This document shows positions 1 to 6,564 of a DNA stretch of 9,445 nucleotides, in pieces. This DNA is from CG2-30-40-21 sp043806395 (GTDB taxonomy: Bacteria; UBA9089; CG2-30-40-21), in contig JAZDHC010000157.1 of NCBI GenBank assembly GCA_043806395.1, forward strand, positions 1-9,445, written 5' to 3'. Numbering within the stretch: position 1 is the first letter of the stretch; the number at the start of each line of letters is the position of its first letter. The notes under the pieces were generated by a model that saw only the letters and a program-made list of their open reading frames with translations, was not told where the DNA came from and made no database searches. Made by a program: the position numbers and the translations under genes.

Positions 1-3000
1 GAAACTGTAATAACACCTGAACTCAATCTATTGATAGATTTCCCGAAGATGGCAAGTAGTACTATAAATATTCGTGGTGTGTCGAAGCAGGTGATTGGGA
101 CAATCAGTGGGTTCGTAGCATATGGCACTATGTCTGTGCCATTGAACATGGCTGTTGTTGCGGGTGGCAGTGGCTGGGTAGGGAGTGCGAGCATTCCATC
201 TGGGGTTGAGGGCACAGGCACGATAACTGTTATTGCTACAGATATTTCTGACCAGCGGGCAACATTTACCAGTGTGTTACATATTGACACCATTCTACCA
301 GAGGCACCGAGCATTGTAGCTGATAGGAATTCTACGGGTGGATGGAATATTCATGGCACGGCAACAGATGTGCGATTGGTTGAATTATGGGGTGGGGGAA
401 AGCTCTATAGCACAACAATCCCACAACCCTCAGGCTATTTTGCTTTTAATGCTGATCCACGAATGATACCTTCAGGCACAACAACCCTTTGTGCAATGAG
501 TGTAGATAAGGCTGGCAATCGGAGATCATCTGATGTTGTTGGTATCCATCCACCTCTGCGACTTTCTGCCAACCTGCTGCCACAATTAGTAAACACCTCA
601 TTTGAGATTCATGGTGCTGCAAATCAGGCGATTGGTATGATCAAAGGGTTCGTATCATATGGCAATGGTTCTGTGACACTGAATATGACTATTACAACTG
701 ATACGATTGGTGGTATAGGCTGGGTGGGCAGTGTGAGTATCCCGGCTGGGTTTGAAGGCAAGGGCACAGTAACTATTTTTGCTACTGATACCTACAACCA
801 GCAGGCAACATTTACCGGCACGCTGAATATTGACACCATTCCACCAGGGACACCGACCATTGTGGCTATATATATAGCCACAGCTGGCTGGGTAATTTAT
901 GGCACGGCAACAGATGCGACATTAGTTAGACTGTTGGTCAATGATCAGCCATCTGGCACAACCACGCCAAGTGCTGTGGGGACATTCCGCTTTACGCTCG
1001 GATCAATTTCTGCCACTACCACTGTCGTTGCTGTGAGCAGGGATAAGGCTGATAATCGGGCAGAATCCCATCTGCTGGACATTCCATTACCGTTGCAGCT
1101 TTTTGCCGATTTGCCACACACGATAGGCAAAATGCTTGAGGTTCATGTCACTGCAAGCCAGCCACTGAGTACAATTAGGGGCAAGTTGTGGTATGGTGCT
1201 AACTCTGTGATATTGAGCATGGCTGTGGACAAGAGTGTCGTTGTAGGCAATGGCAACAATGGGTGGGTGGGGAGTTCGAACATTCTGGCTGGGTTTGATG
1301 GCGTGGGCACGGTAAGTATTGTTGCTGTGGACACCTACAACCAGCGGGCTGAATTTATGGGCACGCTGAGCATTGACACTACCCGACCAGCTGCACCGAC
1401 CATTGCAGTTACGAACACAACCAAAGCTGGCTGGATAGTATATGGCACGGCAACAGAGGTGGCACTGATTGGACTATTGGTCAACAATCAGCCGTATGGC
1501 ACAACCACACCAAGTGCTGTGGGGACATTTAGCTTTTCGCTGGGATCAATTGCTACTACAACCATTGTTCATGCAGTGAGCATAGATACAGTTGGTAATC
1601 AAACATCATCCAAGCCGATTGTTATTCCGTTACCGTTGCAGCTTTTTGCCGACCTACCACAATTAGTAAACACCATGATTAAGGTTCACGGCACAGCAAG
1701 TCAGGTGTTGGGTACGATCAGTGGGTTCGTAGCATATGGCATTAGTTCTGTGCCACTGAGCATGGTTGTGAACAAGATCGATATTGTGGGCAATACTGGC
1801 GGCAATGGTTGGGTGGGGAGTGCGAGCATTCTGGATAAGATTGATGGCGTAGGCACGGTGACAATTTTCGCTACTGATATTTACAACCAGCAGGCAACAT
1901 TTATCGGTACGCTGAGTATTGACACCATTCCGCCAGAGATACCGACCATTGTGGTAACAAACACAGCAAAAGATGGCTGGGTGGTATATGGTACTGCAAC
2001 AGAGGCGGTGATAGTTGAACTACTATGGGCTAACCAGAAACAGAAGATGGCAACAACAATCACACCAAATACTATGGGGACATTTAGTTTTTCATTGGGA
2101 TCAATTGCTGCCACCACCACTGTTCAAGCAGTGAGCAGGGATAAGGCTGGCAATTGGGTAGAATCCGAACCGCTATACATTTATCCGCCAATAGTACCAC
2201 CACCAGGCACACCAACCATTGCAGCTACGAACACAACCACTGGTGACTGGATGATTTATGGCACGGCAACAGAGGCAGTGATCGTTGAACTGTGGACTAA
2301 CAAAGGGCTGTATGGCACAACCACGCCAAGTGCTGAGGGGGCATTTAGCTTTTCATTGGGATCAAGTACTGCCACAATCACCGTCGTTGCAATGAGTATG
2401 AATCAGGCTGGCAATTGGGCAAAATCCGAACCGTTGTACATTTATCCACCACTGTTACCATCACCAGCTACACCAATCATTCAAGAAGTAAAACCATTTC
2501 AAGGTACGGTTGGTACTACTGTACTGGTTGCTGGTGCAGGATATGCAGCAAGTGATAGTATTACAATATTGTTTGGGACAAATAACAACATCCAACAGAC
2601 AGTTGCCAATAGCGAGGGCTTATTTAGCACCACATTTACGATTGATACACAAGTATATGGCACGACAGCCATTACAGCCAGCAATGGGAGTGTTGTTGCC
2701 AAAAATATGTTCTATATTCTGCCACAGGTTGTAAGTATGATGCCGGTAACAGGGACAGTAGGAACAGTGGTGACTATTGCTGGTACAGGATATGCAGCAA
2801 GTGACAATATTATCGTGGCATTTGGGATGAATCCCACTATTCAGCAAACAATTGCCAATAGTTCCGGCTTATTCAGTACCACCTTTACGATTGATACCCA
2901 GAGCTATGGGACAAAAACCATTACAGCAGGGAGTCAAGTAGCTATGGCGAGCAATATATTTATCATTCGTCCACAGGTTGTCCGTATAATGCCGACGGCC

Positions 3001-4269
3001 GGAACAGTAGGAACAATGGTGAATATTGCTGGTACAGGTTATGCAGCAGATGACAATATTATCGTGGCATTTGGGACAACCGTCAACATCCATATAACCA
3101 CAGCCAGGAGTAATGGCTTCTTTAGCACCATATTTACGATTGATACCCAGAGCTATGGGACAAAAACCATTATGGCAAAGGGTGTAGGTGCTGCCGGCAG
3201 TGTGTTCCACATCATGCCTGCGGTGTATAGTGTAATGCCGATGGCTGGTCCGGTTGGCACAATAGTGACCATCAAGGGCAATGGATATGCAGTATCTGAG
3301 GTGATATTCATTAATTTTGGCAATACTGTTAGTATTGCCACTATTCTCTCTAATGTAAGTGGGTTTTTCACAGCAAGTTTTGTAGTGAATACACAAGGCG
3401 ACGGTACAACAACGATTACATGTACGAATATATCTTCAACTGTTGTAGCCGATAATACATTCTATATTGGCACCCGTACCGGACAGCCATCACCTGCCCT
3501 TTCTACCCCAACAACCATTGCCATCCCCATCCGCTCAGAAAATGGTGGCACCATCACCATCTCTGGTAAACTTGGACAAACCACACTCAAGATACCACCA
3601 GATGCCTTAGCTGAGGACAGTCAGGTAATGCTTACGGAGATCTCAAAAAGCACAGGAAAATTAGCTGTAGCTAATTTCAATGTAAGGCAGGAGAAAAACA
3701 TAACCCCTGTCCCGGATAGTTATCGAAGCCTTGTCTGCACTAATCAAGCAAACGGCAAGCCTGTCTCCTCCACCAGGCAAGCCATGCAACTTTGCATCCC
3801 ATATGGTGATGAAAATCATGATGGGATTGTGGATGAGACAAGCATTTGTGTTGAAACCCTGAAGATATTCAAACTAAATGAGGTATCAAATCGCTGGGAG
3901 ATGCTTACAGACTCCTATCCTGTAGCAACAAAATGTGAGGTTCGGGCAAATATTTATGAGTTTGGAATTTATGCGATCATGTCTTATGAGCCGGTGTATA
4001 GCCTTTCTGATGTAAAGGTTTATCCAAATCCATTCTATCCTAATATGAATCAGAAATGCAAATTTTCTCCATTACCCTCTGGCCGTCTTACTATTTCTAT
4101 CTACAATTCAGCCGGCGAACAGGTCAGGGTATTGCGACAATATTCTAATGAAGGAGTGGAATGGGATGGGAATAATGATCAGGGAGAGTCTGTTGCCAGT
4201 GGGATATACTTTTATCTGATTAAGAATACTGAGGGGAAAAGAACTGGGAAGATTGGGCTTGTTAGATGA
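1..4269 (+). CDS. Giant modular surface/secreted repeat protein, 5' end outside the window
   Basis: This frame is open from base 1; the TTG at 31 is internal, because the codons before it continue the first repeat. The gene is therefore truncated at its 5' end, and the signal peptide is not visible. In order it encodes four Ig-like super-repeats of 179-181 residues (starting near nt 16, 553, 1090 and 1633), an extra half-repeat (about 2191-2460), four IPT/TIG-like repeats of about 82 residues (2476-3471), a region resembling ZU5-type domains (about 3510-4000) with an EF-hand-like DENHDGIVDE loop at 3808-3837, and a C-terminal FlgD-Ig/type-A-sorting-like domain (about 4006-4266) with VYPNP, VASGIY and a terminal GKIGLVR. 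No catalytic motif is seen. The composition is Gly/Thr/Ile/Val rich and probably all-beta. I infer an exported adhesin or surface-layer-type protein; its ligand is unknown. The TGA stop is 11 bp from the convergent aroE stop. Confidence 0.9.
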   Translation, partial: ETVITPELNLLIDFPKMASSTINIRGVSKQVIGTISGFVAYGTMSVPLNMAVVAGGSGWVGSASIPSGVEGTGTITVIATDISDQRATFTSVLHIDTILPEAPSIVADRNSTGGWNIHGTATDVRLVELWGGGKLYSTTIPQPSGYFAFNADPRMIPSGTTTLCAMSVDKAGNRRSSDVVGIHPPLRLSANLLPQLVNTSFEIHGAANQAIGMIKGFVSYGNGSVTLNMTITTDTIGGIGWVGSVSIPAGFEGKGTVTIFATDTYNQQATFTGTLNIDTIPPGTPTIVAIYIATAGWVIYGTATDATLVRLLVNDQPSGTTTPSAVGTFRFTLGSISATTTVVAVSRDKADNRAESHLLDIPLPLQLFADLPHTIGKMLEVHVTASQPLSTIRGKLWYGANSVILSMAVDKSVVVGNGNNGWVGSSNILAGFDGVGTVSIVAVDTYNQRAEFMGTLSIDTTRPAAPTIAVTNTTKAGWIVYGTATEVALIGLLVNNQPYGTTTPSAVGTFSFSLGSIATTTIVHAVSIDTVGNQTSSKPIVIPLPLQLFADLPQLVNTMIKVHGTASQVLGTISGFVAYGISSVPLSMVVNKIDIVGNTGGNGWVGSASILDKIDGVGTVTIFATDIYNQQATFIGTLSIDTIPPEIPTIVVTNTAKDGWVVYGTATEAVIVELLWANQKQKMATTITPNTMGTFSFSLGSIAATTTVQAVSRDKAGNWVESEPLYIYPPIVPPPGTPTIAATNTTTGDWMIYGTATEAVIVELWTNKGLYGTTTPSAEGAFSFSLGSSTATITVVAMSMNQAGNWAKSEPLYIYPPLLPSPATPIIQEVKPFQGTVGTTVLVAGAGYAASDSITILFGTNNNIQQTVANSEGLFSTTFTIDTQVYGTTAITASNGSVVAKNMFYILPQVVSMMPVTGTVGTVVTIAGTGYAASDNIIVAFGMNPTIQQTIANSSGLFSTTFTIDTQSYGTKTITAGSQVAMASNIFIIRPQVVRIMPTAGTVGTMVNIAGTGYAADDNIIVAFGTTVNIHITTARSNGFFSTIFTIDTQSYGTKTIMAKGVGAAGSVFHIMPAVYSVMPMAGPVGTIVTIKGNGYAVSEVIFINFGNTVSIATILSNVSGFFTASFVVNTQGDGTTTITCTNISSTVVADNTFYIGTRTGQPSPALSTPTTIAIPIRSENGGTITISGKLGQTTLKIPPDALAEDSQVMLTEISKSTGKLAVANFNVRQEKNITPVPDSYRSLVCTNQANGKPVSSTRQAMQLCIPYGDENHDGIVDETSICVETLKIFKLNEVSNRWEMLTDSYPVATKCEVRANIYEFGIYAIMSYEPVYSLSDVKVYPNPFYPNMNQKCKFSPLPSGRLTISIYNSAGEQVRVLRQYSNEGVEWDGNNDQGESVASGIYFYLIKNTEGKRTGKIGLVR
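16..2460 (+). repeat. Tandem ~540-bp coding super-repeats (Ig-like A+B modules)
   Basis: Repeat starts lie near 16, 553, 1090 and 1633, giving periods of 537, 537 and 543 bp; all are multiples of three. Each unit has an A half (motifs like TISGFVAYG, GWVGSASI, GTVTIFATD, GTLSIDT) and a B half (PTI, then GW..YGTAT, a TTTPSA.GTFSFSLGS stretch, and a DKAGN-like turn). A lone B half follows at about 2191-2460. The B half resembles bacterial Ig-like domains that carry 'D..GN' turns. Short DNA blocks such as the 23 bp from 1087 and from 1630 are identical between copies. Confidence 0.85.
861..882. repeat. 22-bp perfect palindrome inside the coding sequence
   Basis: Positions 861-882 read identically on both strands (half-site TGTGGCTATAT), with no spacer. 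The palindrome falls in the segment that joins the A and B halves of the second super-repeat. Here the protein reads VAIYIATAGW, whereas sister repeats have forms such as VTNTTKAGW, so it is a local departure from the repeat consensus. Confidence 0.9.
2476..3471 (+). repeat. Four tandem ~246-bp coding repeats (IPT/TIG-like)
   Basis: Units begin near 2476, 2722, 2971 and 3217. Each encodes a V..MP..GTVGT.VTI.G.GYA start, an I..FG strand, a G.FST.FTIDTQ.YGT.TI.A stretch and an F.I ending. The GT.G..VTI.G.GY pattern with a following FG strand is typical of IPT/TIG immunoglobulin-like folds. The second and third units share a perfectly identical 40-bp DNA block (2884-2923 and 3133-3172), so they were duplicated or homogenised recently. 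Confidence 0.8.
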
Positions 4270-4280
4270 TTTGTAGCTGT

Positions 4281-5120
4281 TCAGCCACGAAGAATTGCCT
4301 CCCTCATAACCTCTACTGGTGCAGGACACCCTGTCCATATTTCAAAGGCTAATGCCCCTTGATGGATTAACATACCCAGTCCATTTATTGCCCTTGCCCC
4401 GCTATTTTTAGCTGTTTGCAAAAGGGGTGTTTCTGGGGGGGAATAGATGATGTCATAGACTATCTGTCCTTTTCTTATTAATGAAGGGTCAATCAATAAT
4501 GGATCACCCTGTTTCATCCCTGCTGAGGTGGTATTAATTATCATGTCTGCCTGAGCAATCTCATCCCTGCTGTCTATTATTCCCATGCCTGCAACGGATA
4601 CACCCATTGACTGGAACGATTTTGCCATTTCCTCTGCTCTTGGTGCAGTACGATTACAAAATATTAACCTCTTGACCCCATCTTTGATCAGGCTATGTCC
4701 TATTGCTCTGGCAGAGCCACCAGCCCCAAGAATAACTATATTCTTACCTGCAATGGTTATGCCTTCATCCTCAATCAATGCCCTGATAAATCCTCGACCA
4801 TCAGTATTGTCCCCAATACATTTGTTATTTTTGATGGAGATAGTGTTTACTGCCCCAATAGCCTTAGCGTCCGGGGAAATCTCATCAAGATATTTCATTA
4901 CCTCAATCTTATGCGGCACAGTAACATTCAACCCAACCATGCCCAATGCCATCATACCCTTTATTGCCTCATTCAACTGTTCTGGTTTAACATGAAAGGG
5001 GACATACACAAGATTCAACTTGAGATGCTTAAAGGCAGCATTATGCATCTGTGGAGAAAGCGAATGTTTCACCGGATCCCCAATAATACCCACAACCTTG
5101 GTTTGACCATTGATTGGCAT
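4281..5120 (-). CDS. aroE: Shikimate dehydrogenase (NADP+)
   Basis: AroE reduces 3-dehydroshikimate to shikimate with NADPH, the fourth step of the cytoplasmic chorismate (shikimate) pathway. The 279-residue protein has the usual family length and all hallmark motifs. The substrate-binding domain has HSLSPQMHNAAF (residues 19-30) and NVTVPHK (65-71), whose Lys71 is the expected catalytic base. GDNTDG (103-108) supplies the partner Asp107. The Rossmann domain has GAGGSARA (132-139) and NRT (156-158) for the NADP phosphate, then NTTSAGM and a C-terminal GLGMLIHQGALAFEIWTG. The ATG start at 5120 has a Shine-Dalgarno AAAGGAA six bases upstream. It is the last gene of the minus-strand cluster, 53 bp after cvpA, and converges on the giant repeat gene. 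It is not a quinate/shikimate fusion. The identification is firm. Confidence 0.97.
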   Translation of the reverse strand: MPINGQTKVVGIIGDPVKHSLSPQMHNAAFKHLKLNLVYVPFHVKPEQLNEAIKGMMALGMVGLNVTVPHKIEVMKYLDEISPDAKAIGAVNTISIKNNKCIGDNTDGRGFIRALIEDEGITIAGKNIVILGAGGSARAIGHSLIKDGVKRLIFCNRTAPRAEEMAKSFQSMGVSVAGMGIIDSRDEIAQADMIINTTSAGMKQGDPLLIDPSLIRKGQIVYDIIYSPPETPLLQTAKNSGARAINGLGMLIHQGALAFEIWTGCPAPVEVMREAILRG

Positions 5121-5126
5121 AATATG

Positions 5127-5133
5127 TTCCTTT
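5127..5133 (-). promoter_or_regulatory. Ribosome binding site of aroE
   Basis: On the minus strand AAAGGAA lies six bases before the aroE ATG, which supports that start. Confidence 0.7.
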
Positions 5134-5147
5134 GGAATAGTTAATAG

Positions 5148-5166
5148 GGCAGGTGCAATACCTGCC
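5148..5166 (-). other. Short hairpin between cvpA and aroE
   Basis: A perfect 7-bp inverted repeat (GGCAGGT / ACCTGCC) with a 5-base loop fills the middle of the 53-bp gap. On the transcribed minus strand it is followed by CTATTAACTATT, not by a T-run, so it is a poor intrinsic terminator. It could be an mRNA processing or stabilising hairpin, or a degenerate member of the short GGCAGGT-type palindromic repeats found in many bacterial genomes. Confidence 0.6.
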
Positions 5167-5173
5167 TACAGTA

Positions 5174-5671
5174 TTACTCAATAAATTTCTTCACAGCCTG
5201 AGCAAATTCTGGCGGCAGAAGAAGACAGATAAGTTGTAGAAATGCCTTGAAGGCAGGGATAATGTTTGATGAGACTATTAATTCTTTGCTTGACCCTATT
5301 GGAAACTTAAGCAAAACAATAATAGCTATGCTAACCAATATCAGTCCTCTAATTGTCCCAAAGAGTATCCCGCCAAGATTATCCACCCAACCCAACATGG
5401 CAATTTTCATTATCTTTTGAAGCACTATCCCCCCGAAATTTATCAGGATATTTACCAAAACAGTGATAATCGCAAAAGCAACAGGCTTTGCTACCTCCGC
5501 TGGCAGCCATTGATGGAGCAGAACAGCCCCACTTTCAAAGGTTTTTCCAGCAATAAAAACCCCTGCAATCATCCCTATCAGAGAAAACACCTCCCTGCTT
5601 AATCCCTTCATCATGCTGAGGACAATGCTTATCACTATAACTACGAAGAATAATATGTCAAGGATATTCAT
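5174..5671 (-). CDS. cvpA: CvpA family inner-membrane protein
   Basis: The 165-residue protein has four hydrophobic segments (about residues 3-21, 28-43, 63-85 and 99-121) and the family's conserved charged and glycine positions. These are an N-terminal N-I-L-D, a KGLSREVFSLIG turn (22-33) between helices 1 and 2, and DNLGGILFGTIRG (97-109) leading into helix 4. Length and topology match CvpA, an inner-membrane protein named for its need in colicin V export in E. coli; its wider role is linked to envelope homeostasis and stress tolerance and is not well defined. The start is set by a strong AAGGTGAT Shine-Dalgarno eight bases upstream of the ATG. That site sits inside the 3' end of the preceding nucleotidyltransferase gene, with which the coding region overlaps by 14 bp, suggesting coupled translation. 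The family call is confident; the physiological role here is unknown. Confidence 0.88.
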   Translation of the reverse strand: MNILDILFFVVIVISIVLSMMKGLSREVFSLIGMIAGVFIAGKTFESGAVLLHQWLPAEVAKPVAFAIITVLVNILINFGGIVLQKIMKIAMLGWVDNLGGILFGTIRGLILVSIAIIVLLKFPIGSSKELIVSSNIIPAFKAFLQLICLLLPPEFAQAVKKFIE

Positions 5672-5972
5672 TTATGTAAATCACCTTCCTCATACGGTTG
5701 ATATGTTCCTTGAGCTTTTCATATGTAAGATGTGTCTGATCCACAATATCAAAAAAATAGGGCATCGGGCTTTCATCCTCAAGCATGGAGTGCAAACGAG
5801 AAACCGTCGTAAAAGTGACATCTTGCCCCCAGATGGCTAAATCTACATCAGAGCCAGGTTTGTTGTTTCCTTTTGCCCTTGAGCCAAAAATAGCAGCTTT
5901 TTCAATCTCCGGCAGCCTACGGAGGGCAGATATAATATAATCAATGTCTTCCTGTTTTAATCCATAATTCAT
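5658..5972 (-). CDS. Minimal nucleotidyltransferase (MNT), antitoxin of a HEPN-MNT pair
   Basis: The 104-residue protein is a single pol-beta-type nucleotidyltransferase domain. The signature GS-X10-D-X-D is exact: Gly30-Ser31, then Asp42 and Asp44 in a GSRAKGNNKPGSDVDLAIWG block. Asp75 in YFFDIVD is a plausible third metal-binding carboxylate. In characterised HEPN-MNT systems such MntA proteins transfer AMP to a tyrosine of the HEPN toxin and silence it; the older name for this family is HI0073-like. The gene follows the HEPN gene with a 4-bp ATGA overlap and overlaps cvpA by 14 bp, so all three are probably one transcript. Its own Shine-Dalgarno is weak (GGGTGA only three bases before ATG), consistent with translational coupling to the HEPN gene. 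All visible catalytic residues are intact. The toxin-antitoxin role is inferred from family and pairing. Confidence 0.9.
   Translation of the reverse strand: MNYGLKQEDIDYIISALRRLPEIEKAAIFGSRAKGNNKPGSDVDLAIWGQDVTFTTVSRLHSMLEDESPMPYFFDIVDQTHLTYEKLKEHINRMRKVIYINEYP
5680..5687 (-). promoter_or_regulatory. Strong ribosome binding site of cvpA
   Basis: AAGGTGAT on the minus strand, eight bases before the cvpA ATG, has a seven-base match to the anti-Shine-Dalgarno complement. It lies within the upstream nucleotidyltransferase reading frame and fixes the cvpA start despite the 14-bp gene overlap. Confidence 0.75.
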
Positions 5973-6364
5973 AATTCACCCGAAAGGTGTTCAAAAAGCT
6001 CGCAAAGCATTTCATAATATTTTGTGCGTATCAGCAATTCTGCCTCTTCAGCAGATGTTTCATCATAAGTATGAGACATCAGGTTTCTTTTTTCAAGTGC
6101 GTCTATCCATGCAAATCCGTCAGAAATTAATTGAATTTGAAAAGCCGTCTGAATGGCATTTCTTGGACTTTTAACAGTAAAGCCCTGCTCATCCAGATAA
6201 TCCTTTGCTGTTTTCCATGCAAGCTCAAAGGTATATTCAAAGCATTGAATCAGCCCTTGTTTTTCAAATTTGTTCAACTCTGGCTTTTCAATAAATTCTT
6301 TTAACTGCCCCAATGCTTTATCAAAATTGTCATACCGTTGTTTCCATCGGACATCTTCTGACAT
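5969..6364 (-). CDS. HEPN-domain protein of HI0074 type (nucleotidyltransferase substrate-binding family)
   Basis: The 131-residue, probably all-helical protein carries the HI0074 family signatures: RWKQRYDNFDKAL (6-18), EKQGLIQCFEYTFELAWKTAKDYL (34-57), SPRNAIQTAF (66-75) and ALEKRNLMSHTYDE (89-102). The last contains the HEPN motif R-X4-H-X-Y as Arg93, His98 and Tyr100. In studied HEPN-MNT pairs the Arg/His pair supports RNase activity, and the equivalent Tyr is the residue modified by the MNT partner. The gene is the first of the minus-strand cluster and overlaps the MNT gene by 4 bp. An ATG start lies downstream of an AGGGGG purine run at about ten bases spacing. Historically HI0074 was described as a substrate-binding subunit for its nucleotidyltransferase; whether this copy is toxic cannot be told from sequence. 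Confidence 0.88.
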   Translation of the reverse strand: MSEDVRWKQRYDNFDKALGQLKEFIEKPELNKFEKQGLIQCFEYTFELAWKTAKDYLDEQGFTVKSPRNAIQTAFQIQLISDGFAWIDALEKRNLMSHTYDETSAEEAELLIRTKYYEMLCELFEHLSGEL

Positions 6365-6409
6365 TATTTATTTCCCCCTACTGTCTCAACAACCTTAAAC
6401 TGACGCAAT

Positions 6410-6537
6410 GGTAGTAATTCTCATTTTGATATTTTTCCACCGCAGAGACGCAGAGTCGCAGAGAAGAAACGCTGAGTGAAGCATATAAAATTCTCTGCGA
6501 CTTTGCGTCTCTGCGGTTCATAATGAGAATTACTGCC
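6410..6537. repeat. Nested palindromic (MITE-like) intergenic repeat, CCGCAGAG type
   Basis: A core inverted repeat has 26-bp arms at 6440-6465 and 6491-6516 with one mismatch and a 25-base loop. Outside it lies a second inverted pair, 6410-6425 (GGTAGTAATTCTCATT) and 6522-6537, matching at 15 of 16 positions. The left core arm is three head-to-tail copies of the 8-mer NCGCAGAG. I find no clear target-site duplication. The sequence fills most of the 200-bp gap between the HEPN gene and the FG-GAP gene. Neither strand has a T-run after the stem, so it is not a typical terminator. CCGCAGAGACGCAGAG-like palindromes recur in many environmental bacterial genomes (recollection, not tested here). 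Confidence 0.85.
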
Positions 6538-6564
6538 TACCGACAATTAAGAGTTGACACGACA

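Noticed and set aside
31..33. TTG as the start codon of the giant repeat gene
   Set aside because: The frame is open to base 1 and the preceding codons (ending PELNL) align with the start of later repeats, so the true start is upstream of the window.
2869..3396. 175-codon open frame on the minus strand opposite the IPT/TIG-like repeats
   Set aside because: It mirrors the internal repeats of the plus-strand gene, is rich in Cys/His/Tyr typical of an antisense shadow, and has no recognisable domain.
4585..5144. Plus-strand open frames opposite aroE
   Set aside because: aroE has all its catalytic motifs on the minus strand, and the opposite frames show no domain or ribosome site.
6440..6516. 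The long stem as an intrinsic terminator for the FG-GAP gene
   Set aside because: On the minus strand the stem is followed by TGGAAAAATATC rather than a T-run, and it behaves more like a dispersed repeat.
6510..6550. Possible weak promoter (TTGTCG-N18-TATGAA, minus strand) in the repeat upstream of the HEPN gene
   Set aside because: Only four of six bases match in each box and the spacing is 18; not strong enough to list as a feature.
6554..6559. TTGACA on the plus strand near the end of the FG-GAP gene
   Set aside because: No -10 box lies 16-18 bases downstream and no plus-strand gene follows.
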